Shown here: one piece after another, positions 12,491-24,641 of the stretch
Position numbering within the stretch: position 1 is the stretch's first letter
Layout: the number at the start of each line of letters is the position of its first letter
Assembly (NCBI RefSeq): GCF_028554725.1
Contig: NC_071670.1
Coordinates: 6,934,501-6,998,500 of the forward strand
DNA length: 64,000 nt
Source of the DNA: Zeugodacus cucurbitae
Lineage: Eukaryota > Arthropoda > Insecta > Diptera > Tephritidae
Reading direction: 5' to 3'
Notes under the pieces: model-generated
The model's database searches: none
Told to the model about the DNA's origin: nothing
The model's input: the letters and a program-made list of their open reading frames with translations, nothing else
Position numbers and translations under genes: made by a program

Positions 12491-13694
12491 TACAGTTATC
12501 CACAAAATAATAGTAGTGCCAATATGAAAAATGTATTTGAATGCAAAACTCTTTATGATCTCAAGAAATTGATGGGATAAAAAAACGGTATATATATCGG
12601 GATACTGGCTTCAATTTACTGGCTCAAATTTTTCGTTAACCGTAATTTTAATACAGTTTTGCAAGTTACCGCGAAACGTATCTCTTTGCATTAGCTAGGA
12701 GCATCCAGGACCAAATCTGTAAATTATTACTTAAATTGTTCGTATTCTGTTACCACAGAACAAAAAATCCGAGAATAGCATCACCACGAAAAAAAACACA
12801 GCAGCCCGTACACAATTTGCAAAAAAAACGACTCCTAGCCAGTGAGCAAATGGTGACACATATTGTATTAATTATTTGTGCTGTAACCTGTACTAAGGTT
12901 CAAGAAACATTGTTAGAGCTCCATATAACACGAAATAATATCCCTAATTTACAGCAAACGTGGTGACGCCAAAATAATTATATCGAGTAGCTTTTAAAAT
13001 AGCGGAGATTGTATAATTCTCTTGATGGACGGCATCATGGATCACATATATCACAATATACCTAAATATTAGAAAAAGTATTGCTACCATGTCCCTCATG
13101 TAATATACCAATGATATGGGTACACCAACATTATAAATTAGCCTAAATATACCAGAGAGTGGGCAGATAAGTGGTTAGGTGTCCACGCAGTTGAATTTAC
13201 GGCCTGGACTATTTACTCTCCTAACCTCAACTTCATTCAAAACATGAGGTCCAATATCAAAAACTGTGTTACTTAAAGGAACCCAATCAATTTGAGAGAC
13301 TTGTCGATGATAGTGAAGGAGTTTGGGGAGGACGATAATTCCAACTTTGGCAGGATCTTATCGACTCTATGCCCCGGACGGGTGGACCTCTATTAAAAAT
13401 ATTACTTATCTTATTATTCTATAAAAGTGTTTTACCTTAAAATTTTTAAATTATCTCGTATTACATGGAATACTCCTATTTTTTTGTGGAACTAGTTTTT
13501 GAGTTTATTTAACAAAAGTAGCGATAAAAAAAATTTATTACTTTTAATAGCAACAAATGGACTGTGGAAATATTAGTACATCATTAGTGATTATATTGTG
13601 TAAAAAATGTTTAACAAAAATCATTTTTATTATGGAAAATATAAAGATTCGATTTTTCCATGAGCGCACTACCATTTTTTTGTGGACAACTGTA
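12491..13694 (+). mobile_element. Decayed Tc1-like DNA transposon with both terminal inverted repeats
   Basis: The left end TACAGTTATCCACAAAATAA continues tagtagtgc. The right end, read in reverse complement, is TACAGTTGTCCACAAAAAAA then tggtagtgc. Each end is bounded by TA, the Tc1/mariner target. Internal sequence still reads WTIYSPNLNFIQN at about 13208-13246, corresponding to the transposase motif SPDLNPIE with the catalytic Asp mutated to Asn. Near 13367-13393 it reads DSM-P and GGPL, matching the C-terminal SMPRR...GGPT block. Multiple stops and frameshifts are present. It is inserted in the TTTAGTACTAAA field. About 1.2 kb long, a degraded former autonomous copy. Confidence 0.88.
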
Positions 13695-14470
13695 CATTTT
13701 TATAACTTCCATGTCATTTCTAAAATGATTTTAGTACACACATTTTATAATACCAAAAATTATTACTAAATCTTTTTGTGGTTGCAGTCGGAAATGTTTA
13801 GGTAAAAAATTTTAGTACAAATCTTTTTTAGTACAAAACTGTTGGTACTAAAACTGCTTAAAAATTTTAGGTTTTGTGGTTCCAGTGAAATTTTTTACAA
13901 AGCAACTTTGTACTAAAAACCTACACTTTCTATGTGATACAGTTAAAAATCGTCTACATAAAAGAATTTTTTCTATAAAAGAATATGTACTAAGCTATTT
14001 GCCCTGTAATTTAGTAGTAAAAATTGGACTAAGTTGTACTAAATTTTTTTAAAAAATATTAGTTTGAAAATGTTTAACTTTATTTTTTTTACTTTAATAG
14101 TTTTTTCTTTCATAAAATGTAGTACTAAAATTAGAGAGTGATAAAGAATCCTAAATTAAAAAAATACCTTACCACATTGGTTTTAGAAAATAAATTACTA
14201 AAATAAATAATTTGTACTAAAATATTTTCACTATCCAAATTGACTTGCAATAATAATAAAAATTTGGTACTGCAAATCTTTTCAGGATTCTTATATTCAA
14301 TACATATTTCGCAAAAAAATTTTTACTAAAATTTTGTACTAAAATTTGTACCAAAATTATTGTATTCAAAATTTTGTCACTATATTTAATATTTACATTT
14401 TGCAAAAAAAATGTGTACTAAAAATTGTGTAATAAAAAATTTTGTTGTACTAAAAACTTTAAATTTTTTA
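13695..14470. repeat. Field of TTTAGTACTAAA palindromes, right part
   Basis: Continuation of the same palindrome field beyond the Tc1 element, with TTTTAGTACAAA, GGTACTAAAAC and TTTGTACTAAAA forms every 40-100 bp. No coding sequence. Confidence 0.7.
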
Positions 14471-16199
14471 TTAACAATTTTCTTCAATAAAAATTTCATA
14501 ATTTTTTAAATATTTCAGTAGCGTAAGGGTTAAATTCTAATGAAGATTAATATGAAATTTAGGTATGTGAAAGCACACTGTATGCCTCTAAGGCTTTAAA
14601 ACACGTGCAATAATTAATACAAAATTAAAGCTTTAGTTTAAATTCGCTATCTAGCATACTTAAAGCGAACTTAGCGAATATAAAAAAGATAAAAATACTT
14701 GGAAACTAATTGTCGGCTTGCCAAAAGCTTCCTTTTATACTTTGTTTCTTACAAATTAAAGTTTTTCTCAAAAAATTTGCGCCTTCACCAAAACACAAAA
14801 AGCAACTAAGCATAGCAGTAAGACAACCGCGGCATTGCATGAAAACCGCCTTGAGCCAAACGCAGCAGACCAGCGAGCGCAGCAACCTTAGGCGCCAAGC
14901 ATAGATTAATGGGAAGCTGTAAAGAGGAATTTGCGGCAACAAAGTGAAAAATTTGTTACGAAAAAACATGCTGCTACACGCAACAAAGCCGAGCATGCAA
15001 CACATTGCAATGAGCCGCAGGTGATGCATGTGCAGCAAACTTCTGGCAGAAGATAGATGTAGCAACGTGAGAGGCGAGAGTTGAGCAACTGACGTGAGAA
15101 CAAAAACATATGCGAAGCAAGCAAACAAATACAAGAGGCGAGTAGTGCAAGCAAGGCAAGGGTGGGTGGCTGTTGTGAAAATGTGGCAACATTTGTAGCG
15201 AAGCGTAGAAAATCGAAAACAACAAAAGCAACAAAAAGAAACAACAAAAAAGAGAAAAAGAAAATCAATGAAAAATCAGTGAAAATCACTGGCATTGTTC
15301 ACAAGTTGCTGTTGTTGTTGCTACTTTCCACTTTTGCGTTATCGCCTTGCTTGTTTTTGTTTTCTTTTTGTTGTTGTATTGTACCTTCATTGTGCACCTG
15401 CATCGCCAGCAAGTACATAGTTTTTCGAAAATGCATTAACCACAACGGAAGGAAACATGTTGAAGGTTGTGTATTGCACACAGGCACTTGAAGAGCGCTG
15501 CATACCGCACACGCCCCGCACTTTCCCACCCATGTACTAACCTACACAATGCAGTTCACAAGTTTCGCTTTTTTTGTGAGTTGTTGTTGTAGTTGTATTT
15601 TACGCTATTTTGCGGTTATGTTGCTGGCATCCGTTGTTGCCATTAGCGGTCGAGAGCACAAGACCGGGCGCGCGCGCAAAAAAAAAGTAGAAAATGTACC
15701 AGTCAGCCTGTAAATCTTGATTATTTGTACGCCAGTGTAGCCTATAAGTAGGCGCAGGCACAAGTACTTGCTGGAGCGCCGCCTGTTTGGTGCAATGGTG
15801 TGGTGAGGTGCGCTGTAAGCGCACTTTTAGGCGCACAACGCATTAGTAATGGCTCAAGACGATAATTACGGCCAACGCTGGTGCTGCTGACGTCGAGTGC
15901 ATTGATGGAGTGGGCGTGCACTTAGGTACCATACATATAGGCTGGTTTCAGCTTGAAAAAATCAATACAAAAGTAGCAAATCAAAATGTTGCATTGCATA
16001 CTTTCAAGCGTGTAAGCTTTGAAGATTGTGAAATGTATGAAGGTGAATTATACAGGAAGAACAGAAAAAATCTTGGAACTGACAGGCATTTTATATATAT
16101 TTTGCCACCAAAGCTTTCTATAAATCGGACAGATTATAGATTTTTTCGAGAATAATATTAAAAAAAATAAAAATAAAATAAATAAAATTCAATTTATTA
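14471..16199. other. Non-coding stretch, somewhat GC-richer
   Basis: No gene supported. Between about 14,800 and 15,900 base composition is less AT-rich than around it, with TTG/CAA trinucleotide runs (15310-15375, 15580-15600) and a cgcgcgc run near 15669. Several overlapping ORFs exist on both strands but translate to simple Leu/Cys/Ser-rich strings with no domain. An unrecognised upstream exon or regulatory block cannot be excluded. Confidence 0.4.
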
Positions 16200-17155
16200 A
16201 TTTAATTCCTTTTTAAACGTAAAATTCTAATTATTAAAAAAGCTTATTACTAAATTTTTAGTACAAATATTTTTTAGTACTTTTGGTGTAAACTATTATT
16301 ATAAACCTAGTGAAGTTTTAGACCCAGAAAAAATATTTTTTGTATATTATTTTTAAGTACTAAATTTTTTTGTAACTCATTGGAAGTACTAAAATATGAA
16401 AAAATACCGAAAATGTGTGTTTGTCTGAAAGATTTTAGCACTCTATTTATCTCAAAGTTTTATTCCAGATCTGAATTTTAGAGTTTGAAAAAAATTTTAG
16501 TACAAAGTTGTCATTAATATTTTAGTACTAAAAATGAAAATTAGCATAAAATGAGTAGACATGAGTTTTAAACAAGCAGAATAACTATATTCCAGTTTAC
16601 TAAGCTTGGTATGTGTTAAACATATTTTAGTACTCAATGCTAAAAACATTTTTAGTACTAAAATTTTAGATTTGATCAAAATTTCGAATATGAAGTTTAA
16701 GCCGACAGATTTATGTTTATAAAAGTAACTAAATAAGTTTTGGGCGTACTAAATAGAGTTTGGTACTCATTTTTTGAAAAATATTAGTACTAAAATCGGT
16801 TTTAGTGCAATAGTAGTAAAAACCATAACATAAATTTATAAATTTTTGGATAAAGAGTTAATGTTTTACAAAGTTTTTACTAATTGTTACAAACAAAATT
16901 TAGTACTAGAATTATTATCTTTATAGAATTAGAAATGAGTTGAGTATATTTTAGTACTAATTGCTCCTTAAATTTGTTTTTTAGTACTATATTTTTAAAT
17001 CAGAAGTTTAAAACGCAGCTTAATTATACAATAAAATATTTACATAGTTTTCAGAATTTAAAAAATATTCTAGTACTAATTTTCTTTACTAAATTTTTAG
17101 TACTAAATTTTTTGTTTGAAAAACTACTTTTGTATTAATATTTCAAGCGCACATC
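16200..17155. repeat. Second field of TTTAGTACTAAA palindromes
   Basis: Again TTTTTAGTACTAAAA and half-sites at intervals of about 40-110 bp (for example near 16275, 16523, 16655, 16787, 16949, 17100). The shared box across two separated fields suggests one decayed repeat family rather than chance AT-richness. Confidence 0.7.
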
Positions 17156-17167
17156 TATACTACTATT

Positions 17168-17600
17168 ATGAAGAAAAAAGATTTGTATGTATTTCAAAAA
17201 TTCTTTCACCATTCAAAAGCTACATTCACCCCGAGTAACATAGCATATTTTTTGCAAAAATCTCAACTTTCTGGAAATAGTTCCCTGGTGAGGGTATCAA
17301 AACGACTCCGTGATGGAGATCCTAATTTGAAACTGAAAATCTTCTTGCAAGGCATTCTCTTCGCATCGCAATCGCGTGCCAGAGAGTCGAGTAAAGGGCG
17401 CACGCAGTTGCTTGCTGAACAAAATTTCGAAACCTCTCAAGTACGCGCTTGAGAGTCGAGTACGGAGCGTATGCAGCGGCTTGAAGAACAAAATATTAAA
17501 AATATACAAGCTCACACTAGGGCGTCGAATTCTGTGCGTTCCCAACGCCTTGATAATCTGAGAGAAAGAAATCGGACACCAAAGACTACAGGCGCAATCT
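17168..17600 (+). pseudogene. Remnant of a protein with 23-residue repeats
   Basis: The frame from 17168 reads to a stop just after 17449; the same frame continues beyond the stop to about 17600. From about 17382 there are three direct repeats of 69 bp (starts near 17382, 17451, 17520) encoding units of the type ESS..R.Q.L.EQN......RA. The nucleotide phrase GAGAGTCGAGTA opens the first two units. Arg/Glu/Gln-rich repeats of about 24 residues occur in arthropod mobile-element proteins linked to PIF1/Helitron-type helicases, so a transposon origin is plausible but not proven. The in-frame stop at the start of the second unit makes it a broken copy. Confidence 0.55.
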
Positions 17601-17810
17601 AGTTTTAGCAAATAAAATATAATTTCATGTTCGAATTTTCCTCATTTTACTTTTTTTTAAACGAACCCACGCAGGAAACGGCAAAGTACATACATAAGTA
17701 TGTAACAACTACATAGCTTAATATGTAGTATGAAATGTAGTACTAAAATATTTTTTGAGAATTTCTTACTATTTCTGTAAATAAAAGGCCAATGTTAACG
17801 AAAATTTTGA

Positions 17811-17916
17811 TACAGTAAAAACTGTAAAGTTGGACACCCTTATAATTTGGACACTTGCTCAATTTGGACAAAAAGTGCTGTACCGCAGGTGTCTAGCTTA
17901 GACAGGTTTTACGGTA
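17811..17916. mobile_element. Short pogo/Tigger-like MITE
   Basis: A 106-bp sequence starting TACAGTAAAAACTGT...GGACACC and ending, in reverse complement, TACCGTAAAACCTGTCTAAG. The ends are imperfect inverted repeats bounded by TA. The CAGTAAAACCTGT-type terminus resembles pogo/Tigger elements. Too short to encode anything. Confidence 0.6.
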
Positions 17917-17992
17917 TTTGTTTACAATTCATGCTTGAAGCAGATAAAAATCTAACAAATAGTTCTTATTTTATAAATACTTATCTCTAGTA

Positions 17993-18199
17993 TTGCATAT
18001 CTTAAGGCGTTAACACTACTTTTTAAGAAATATATATTATTTAATGGAATTTTATTGCAGTATTGCATACTTTTGGGCGTTCACGCTTAAAAGCTGTGAA
18101 TTTTAAATATAGTTTTGCATAATTTTAGAAGCTTAGACTCAGAAATAACTATAATTATTAAGATATGAATTTCAAGTACACCATTGCATATTTTTAGGG
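17993..18199 (-). repeat. Cluster of 17-bp boxes just upstream of the S1 exon
   Basis: Minus-orientation matches to the CGCCTAAAAGTATGCWA box: TTGCATATCTTAAGGCG (17993), TTGCATACTTTTGGGCG (18063), a weak TTGCATAATTTTAGAAG (about 18117) and TTGCATATTTTTAGGG (18184). Spacing is 50-70 bp, about half that of the large field at 47-60 kb. The cluster ends 195 bp before the S1 exon. Confidence 0.75.
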
Positions 18200-18393
18200 A
18201 TTAAAAAAATAAATAATACTGTTCAAACGCACCAACTATGTTTATTCAAATAATTATAATAACTCCATCAACAAATATTTTTCATAGATAACGTGTTTTC
18301 CTTAACTAAGCGAATTGCAATATCTCTGCGCTGTCTGCGCAACTTTTTATTATTTTATTTTTTCTGCAACTTTCTTGGCATTTCTTTCGAATT

Positions 18394-18528
18394 ATGCATT
18401 CCTGGCGCCACAACACATGGTTCGAGCGCGTCTCCATACTGGTGATACTCTTCAACTGCGTCACACTGGGCATGTATCAGCCGTGCGAGGATGAGAAATG
18501 CGTGAAGCTGCGCTGTCGTGTACTGCAG
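18394..18528 (+). CDS. Ca-alpha1T: T-type calcium channel alpha-1 subunit, exon with domain I segment S1 (partial gene)
   Basis: This exon encodes the first transmembrane helix of domain I of a Cav3 (T-type, low-voltage-activated) calcium channel, the pore-forming plasma-membrane subunit. The translated core WFERVSILVILFNCVTLGMY is followed by QPCEDEKCVKLRCRVLQ; the S1 helix and the short extracellular loop with three cysteines are typical of Cav3 domain I. The 3' end is secure: CTG CAG followed by the donor gtaagc, phase 0, matching the next exon. The 5' end is not secure. The frame stays open back to a TAA at 18307, but no AG acceptor lies between 18311 and the conserved codons. I place the start provisionally at the ATG at 18394; an acceptor at 18310 or a non-AG acceptor is possible. 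The cytoplasmic N-terminus usual for Cav3 channels would lie upstream of the window or in unrecognised exons. Confidence 0.9.
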
Positions 18529-21500
18529 GTAAGCTACAACAATTACACTATTTACAACTATTTATAACGCTTTAAACAAAAGACAAATTAATTATGTTAA
18601 TCAAAAATGTTTTTGCCTCCTCGTCATTTGCTTATGGCTTTGATTAAGACTAATTGAAAAATGCCATAAATAATGCGACACATTTGTGCAATTAATTGCA
18701 GAATTTGCTATTTATTAGCAAACAACAACAAATGCGGTGGTTGATGTTGTTGTTATTATTGTATGCATATTGCCATAATCAATGTGGCTAATTTAATTGA
18801 AATATTTACAAAGGTTCATTATGCATACAATTCGCATTGAATTATTACCGAAAACCAACAACAACAAGTATTTTAAGCAAATTTGCTGTATTTGCTGGTG
18901 TGCATTTGAATTTTATGCAAATGCAAATAGAAATGCAGCTGACACACAATTGCTGAAATGTGTGGCATGAAATGCTTTGAAAATTACAGAAATACACAAA
19001 CACACTCATAGAGTTCGAGTTAGAAGTGCACTTGTGTGTGTTTGCGCATGCCATTGATGAGCATTTGGCTTGCATTGCAAATTAAATAACACTCATACGC
19101 CATGTGGTCAGTTATTATTTATTGAACTTGTTGCTTTCGCACATTGCATGCATGTGACTCGGTATGAAAGAGAGAGAGGGAGGAGATGATGATTAGGTAA
19201 TGACGTATTTAGATTTAAATTTGAATCTTGCGCGGGCGAAGATCACAACGAGTCAAAAAAATATTTTGTGTTAATAAATCAAGGCTTTGGAGTCAGGATT
19301 TTTTTAAAACGATTATTTTAAAAAAATAGGATCTAAAAAAATATATTATTTAAAAAAAAAGTTGAAAAATTTAGGAAATAAAAAAATATAGGGAAATGAA
19401 AATTTAAAAAGAAAATACTTTTTACACAGATTTTAGTAAATTAAAATACACTACTAGATATTACTTAGAAAATTAATGAATTTGAATTTTTTCATAAAAA
19501 GACATTGTTTCTTAATAAATTTGGAACAAATATTCTTATTTGAAGTATTTCAAAAATTCATGAATAGACTGAGAATGTTTTTCAATCGCCTATTTGTCGA
19601 CAAAAATTGTTCAGTCGTTAAAAAATTTCGATTTTCTTTTGAAAAAGTTACACAATATCAAAATAACATATAATCGCCTCAAATCGACTGGAGTCCATTC
19701 TACCACCAGTCGACACTCGCAATAGGAAGTACTTGCTGTACTGTACTTTTAAAAAATAACAAGATAAAATTAATTTATAGATAATATGTAAATAAACATA
19801 TAATTTTTCCAAATTTCACAGCTTTCAAAATAGGGAAAAAATATAATTTTGTTGATGATGATTATGAATTTTTAGAATAACATTTTTTCAAAATTTAAAA
19901 TATAGTTTCTTTTTTAATTTGTTTCGTGAAAATTCATTATATTTAATTTGCTTAGAAAATCCAAGAATTAGATTTTTACATCTAAAATATTTTTTAATAT
20001 ATATTTTTTTGAGAAATATTGTTTTTAGAATATTTCAAAAAATTCAAGAATTATAAATAATTAAAAATAAATGTATGGACAATAAACATATACCGAAATT
20101 TTTAAAATTTGTTTGGATCTTTTTGGAATAAGGAAAATTTTTTGAAATTTATAAAATTTAACAAAAAATAAGTTATTATTATTTTTTTTCGTAGAAGTTC
20201 CTTATTTTAAATCTATTGAACAAATTCAAGAATAAATTTTTTAAATGATTAAAATTTAATTTTTTTTATTTTGCTTTATTTGAAGATATATATATATTTT
20301 TTTTAAATATTTTAAGAATTACAATTTTAGATTGATTTATAAATTATTATTCTTTTTTAAATATTTTAAATTAATAAAAATATATATATGTAAAAAAAAT
20401 AATTATTAAAATACAATTTAACAGACCTTTTTTTAATATTTGAAATTACCTATACATTTTAAGATATTTAAGTTTTTATTCCACAAAACGTTGTTTTTAT
20501 TGTAATAACTTTAACAAGTGTTTAAATATTTTTTGTTTGTAATTTCAAAAAGTTACTAAAATAATTTAATTCTTTAAAATGTGAAATAAAATATAACAAA
20601 ATTAATAAATAATATTTAATAAGAAGTAGAATTATTTTTATATTACAAAAAAAAATATTTTTCTTATATATTCTTTTCAACTTTTTAAAAAATTATCAAA
20701 TATTTGTAAACAGTTGTAAAGAAAAAGCTTTAAGAGATGTACTTCAACATTTCCATCATTAATTTAAGCAAAATATATATTTTTTTTTTCACTTCGTATA
20801 GCAGACAATAAAACATTCTAAACACACGCCCAGACAATTGTAGGAAAACAAAGGAAGACCCACAAAAACCATAAAATTAATGACACATAAGCAATAGTTT
20901 GTAAAAAACACAAACAACAATCATAAGAAGATACACATATTACAATATACGAGTACACATATATACATACATATACATGTATATGTACATATATATTTAC
21001 ATGTGAATGACACTTCCGCCTGTCTGGCGCTAATGCCACATAAAAGCACTTCAGCTCATTAGACACAACAGAAACAAACAACAAACAAAGCAGTTAAGAT
21101 GGATATGATAAATGTGTAGAAAAGACGAGTGAAAGTGAAAGGACACACCTACCAGTACAGAGATTTACTAAAACGAATACAAAATAGATTTGAAAGGCAC
21201 TATTATGAGATTTAGAATCGTGGACTTCAACTAATATTCTTGTTTACAAGTATTTACCAAAAAGAGCAAGAATTCTCTTTGAGAAAGATCTCAAGTGGAA
21301 AACGTTGTGCATTAGATGACTCCTTAAATTATTTTATCAAGCAAAATTTAATCAAGACTGAGCACAATGCAGCATTGGGGAATTGAGAGAAACATCCGTT
21401 GGTTCTACTGTATACAAAATTATTTTTCACCACTTAATCGTCAGAACGTCGCGTCTTCAATAGTTCAAAGACCGAAATCTGTTTCATTTATTTACTAAGG

Positions 21501-22697
21501 GATCCATTTTTATAAGATGAAAGCAGACGGATCTCACTATTAAGATCTAGAAACAAGGTTTCGTACAAGAGATCCCATTAATAAAATATTTCTTAAGAAA
21601 CTGTCGAGATTATTTGCTATAGACGGGTCAAAGGTCACGTCAAGGGACTTCCATTCTAATTAAATATTGACCAGTGTGAAGCTAAAAGAAGTGATTATCG
21701 TGAGAAACGTGATTGTGAACCCTGTTTTACAGCCATATCCAGAGGTTTTTGTCTTCGGAAAAATTTTATTGATCCTAGTATGATTTTTTTTTTTTTTTGG
21801 CAAGCTCAGAGTCAAAAAACGAGGCGTAAAAGGCCAAATTATTTTAAAATCAGAATTACTACTATTTATATTCTAAGATATACAACTATGTACCATAAGA
21901 CTCAGCACGCTCTAGGTTCTATACCTATAGTTAATCACCTTTCAGTAACCATTATCAAACCTTTGAGCTTATTTCTAACATAAAACGTAAAATTTTATAA
22001 TACAAAACTCACCATTTTTGGGTTAACATAAATATATACGCCACAAATCGGTACAAAACTCAGCCAAATATCTAGTGAAGGTGACAGCATTAGAACATAT
22101 TACAAACACACACACATTCGGTACACAATGTCAGTGCCATAAAATGTATATAAAATTACGTTTTCAACGCTTAATTGTAATTTAAATTACAAAAAACACG
22201 GAAAAAAACGACCCAACGAGTCATATTTTAGCCATTTTGAGCGTAGCACCCAGCTCAAGTTCAGCAACAGACTTGCCTTTCCAACGAAATATGGAGTTAC
22301 GCAAAATAAACAACAAATAATAATTATGTAACTAAATATATGTATAATATACCGTTTTAGCGCCATAAGTAAGCGAAGCTATGCGAAGTAATTAGTGGAG
22401 TTGAGGTAGTGGCAGTAGATTAAGTAGGCTGTCGTTGGCGTAGGAGTGGAAGCGTTCGGACGGAGTTGAGTTATAAGGTAAAGGAAGAGGGAGACCGGGT
22501 GAGATTTACAGCATGTATGTAGTTTTTGTAGAAAAAATATTTTGTACTCATGTGTGTATTAAAGAAGACTGCCTGTCACTCATTACATTGACACGTGGGT
22601 GTGCGTCTGACAGCTGTTGCCTACGTTATGGTGCAGGGATGTTGTTCGTCGCAGAGGAAACATATTTTTTTAAAAACTATGTATAATATAAAATGTA
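18529..22697. other. First part of the S1-S2 intron
   Basis: Intron of the channel gene. 18.5-19.2 kb is ordinary intronic sequence; 19.24-20.8 kb is extremely AT-rich without clear repeats. At about 21,480-21,720 there is a diverged relative (caagagatcccattaa) of the tandem array at 26.6-27.35 kb. No exon, RNA gene or coding sequence is supported. Confidence 0.6.
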
Positions 22698-23520
22698 ACA
22701 AGTAAGGAAGGGCTAAGTTCGGGTGTAACCGAACATTTTATACTCTCGCAATTTATTTATATAACTTTATTAATATTATATAATACACAATTTGACCCAC
22801 ATATTCGTCATATATATTGTATAAAGTCCATTGAAAGTTGGAAACCCTAATATTAGGTTAGAAGTACCGAGGTCCTCATGTTCGATATATGGGGCCTTGA
22901 CAACCTATGGTCCGATTTCGGTGATTTTTAGAATGGGGCTGCCACACTATACACGTAGTATTTGTGCAAAGTTCTGCACCGATATCTTCACTAGTGCTTA
23001 CATTATATATTGTAAAGTTAACGATTCAGATCGTCTTCAAAGTTCTGGTATATAGGAAGTAGGCGTGGTTGTGAAGCGATTTGGCCTATTTTCACAACAT
23101 ATCATTGGGATGTAAGGAAACTATTATAAACCAAGTTTCATTGAAATCGGTCGAGTAGTTCCTGAGATATGGTTTTTGACCCGACGCCACGCCCATTTTC
23201 CATTTTCTAAAAAAATCTGAGTGTAGCTTCTATCTGCCATTTCCTCTGTGAAATTTAGTGTTTCTGACGTTTTTCGTTAGTGAGATAATCCACTTTTAGT
23301 AATTTTTAACCTAACCTTTGTATGGGAAGTGGGCGAGGTTATTATCCGATTTCTTTCATTTTTGGACTGTAAGATATATACAAAAAACCTATTTGAGGGC
23401 AGGGCCACACCCACTTCTCCAAAAAAATTACATTCAAATATGCCCCTTCATAGTGCGATCCTTGTAACAAATTTTATTTCCGGACGGACAGACAGACATT
23501 CGGATTTGAACTCCATCCTT
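22698..23520 (-). repeat. Dispersed 1.2 kb element, copy 3, internally deleted
   Basis: Reverse-complement copy: it begins acaagtaaggaaggg, the hairpin TTCGGGTGTAACCGAA and tatactctcgcaattt, and runs to a GGAC/AGAC run and cggatttgaactcc. It matches copy 1 closely, including the region around gggtcaaattgtg, so these two form one subfamily. About 150 bp between the ataaaatttg segment and the GTCY run are missing, and the hairpin end opposite is lost. Confidence 0.8.
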
Positions 23521-24641
23521 CGGGAAATAGGCTATATCCAATTACTTCTACAGCGCTTCCTATTACTACTAAATTGACCGATGGAGTAGCTAGATGGCGC
23601 TGTTATCAAATTATAAAAGAATTTAACTATTTCGAACATTACGCTCGAATTGATGATCTTTTTAAGAAATTTAGATTTATTTTGAGTGTTAATGAACTTC
23701 TCAAAACCATAAATTGGCAAAATATGGTGCTGATGTCAATTTCTTTATTATCGAGAATATATGGAATTTGAAAGAATTATTTTATGCTGCAGATGGCGCT
23801 GCTGTCAATTTCTTTATGCAAAAGAATATATATATCTACATAACAGCTACAAGTATACATATTTTTAGAATTTAAAATATCTACAGAAATTCATTGAAGA
23901 AAGAAGGTTTTAGTCAGATAATATTGGAGATGGCAAACATGATTTATTAGTAAAATTTTCACCGTAGAATAAGTAGAAACCAAGCTTGTACTCTGCTTTT
24001 TACGTTACCAATCAAGTTCGTTAGTCTCCAATGTCAAATAATCCCTCTTCACTTTTATGGCACTTCCACCACATCCTTACAACCAGATTGCATGCACTCA
24101 CTTGATAATTACTCAAACAATGACACGTTATTGTGTCTGTCAGACGCTTGTCTGTTACTGGCATTTTTGCTACCAACTTATCACTTGAACCAACTGCTCA
24201 TTTATCTCATCAGAAGCACATAGTTGCTTAAAAAAGTACCCAACACACACGCATGTAAGCTTAATGCGTTGGCACTCGCAACACTATTACAGCTAATTGT
24301 CTGACTGACAGTGTTGTTGACAGGCATCAAAGCAAATGCTTGTTATCCTGCTGATCCTTGTTGTGTGTGTGTGTGTGTTGTGGAAAAAATCATATTAAAC
24401 ACTTGGACGCTTCTATGATATATTATACAGAAGTTTTCGAACAACTGCTCAGCATAAATTAGACTATTTTTTGTTATTCACTGTAATAAGCCGAGACGGA
24501 TAAGTTAGATGAGTATGACATTGATGATTTGCTGGTCATTTCTGCTGTTGGGACTAATATGGTGGCTGGGATATCACTTGGATAATTGCTTAATAGCATT
24601 AAAATGATACGCTAGAGCTAAAGAAACCTTTTTTATAAGTT
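23521..24641. other. S1-S2 intron, between repeats
   Basis: The phrase gatggcgctg...tcaatttctttat occurs at about 23593 and 23803, with a further variant at about 23726, suggesting a small duplication. A (gt)n run lies at 24364-24378. No gene supported. Confidence 0.45.

Noticed and set aside
14706..15491. Overlapping ORFs of up to 142 residues on both strands
   Set aside because: Cys/Leu-rich or Lys-rich translations of TTG/CAA-type simple sequence, no recognisable family and no splice context tying them to the channel gene.
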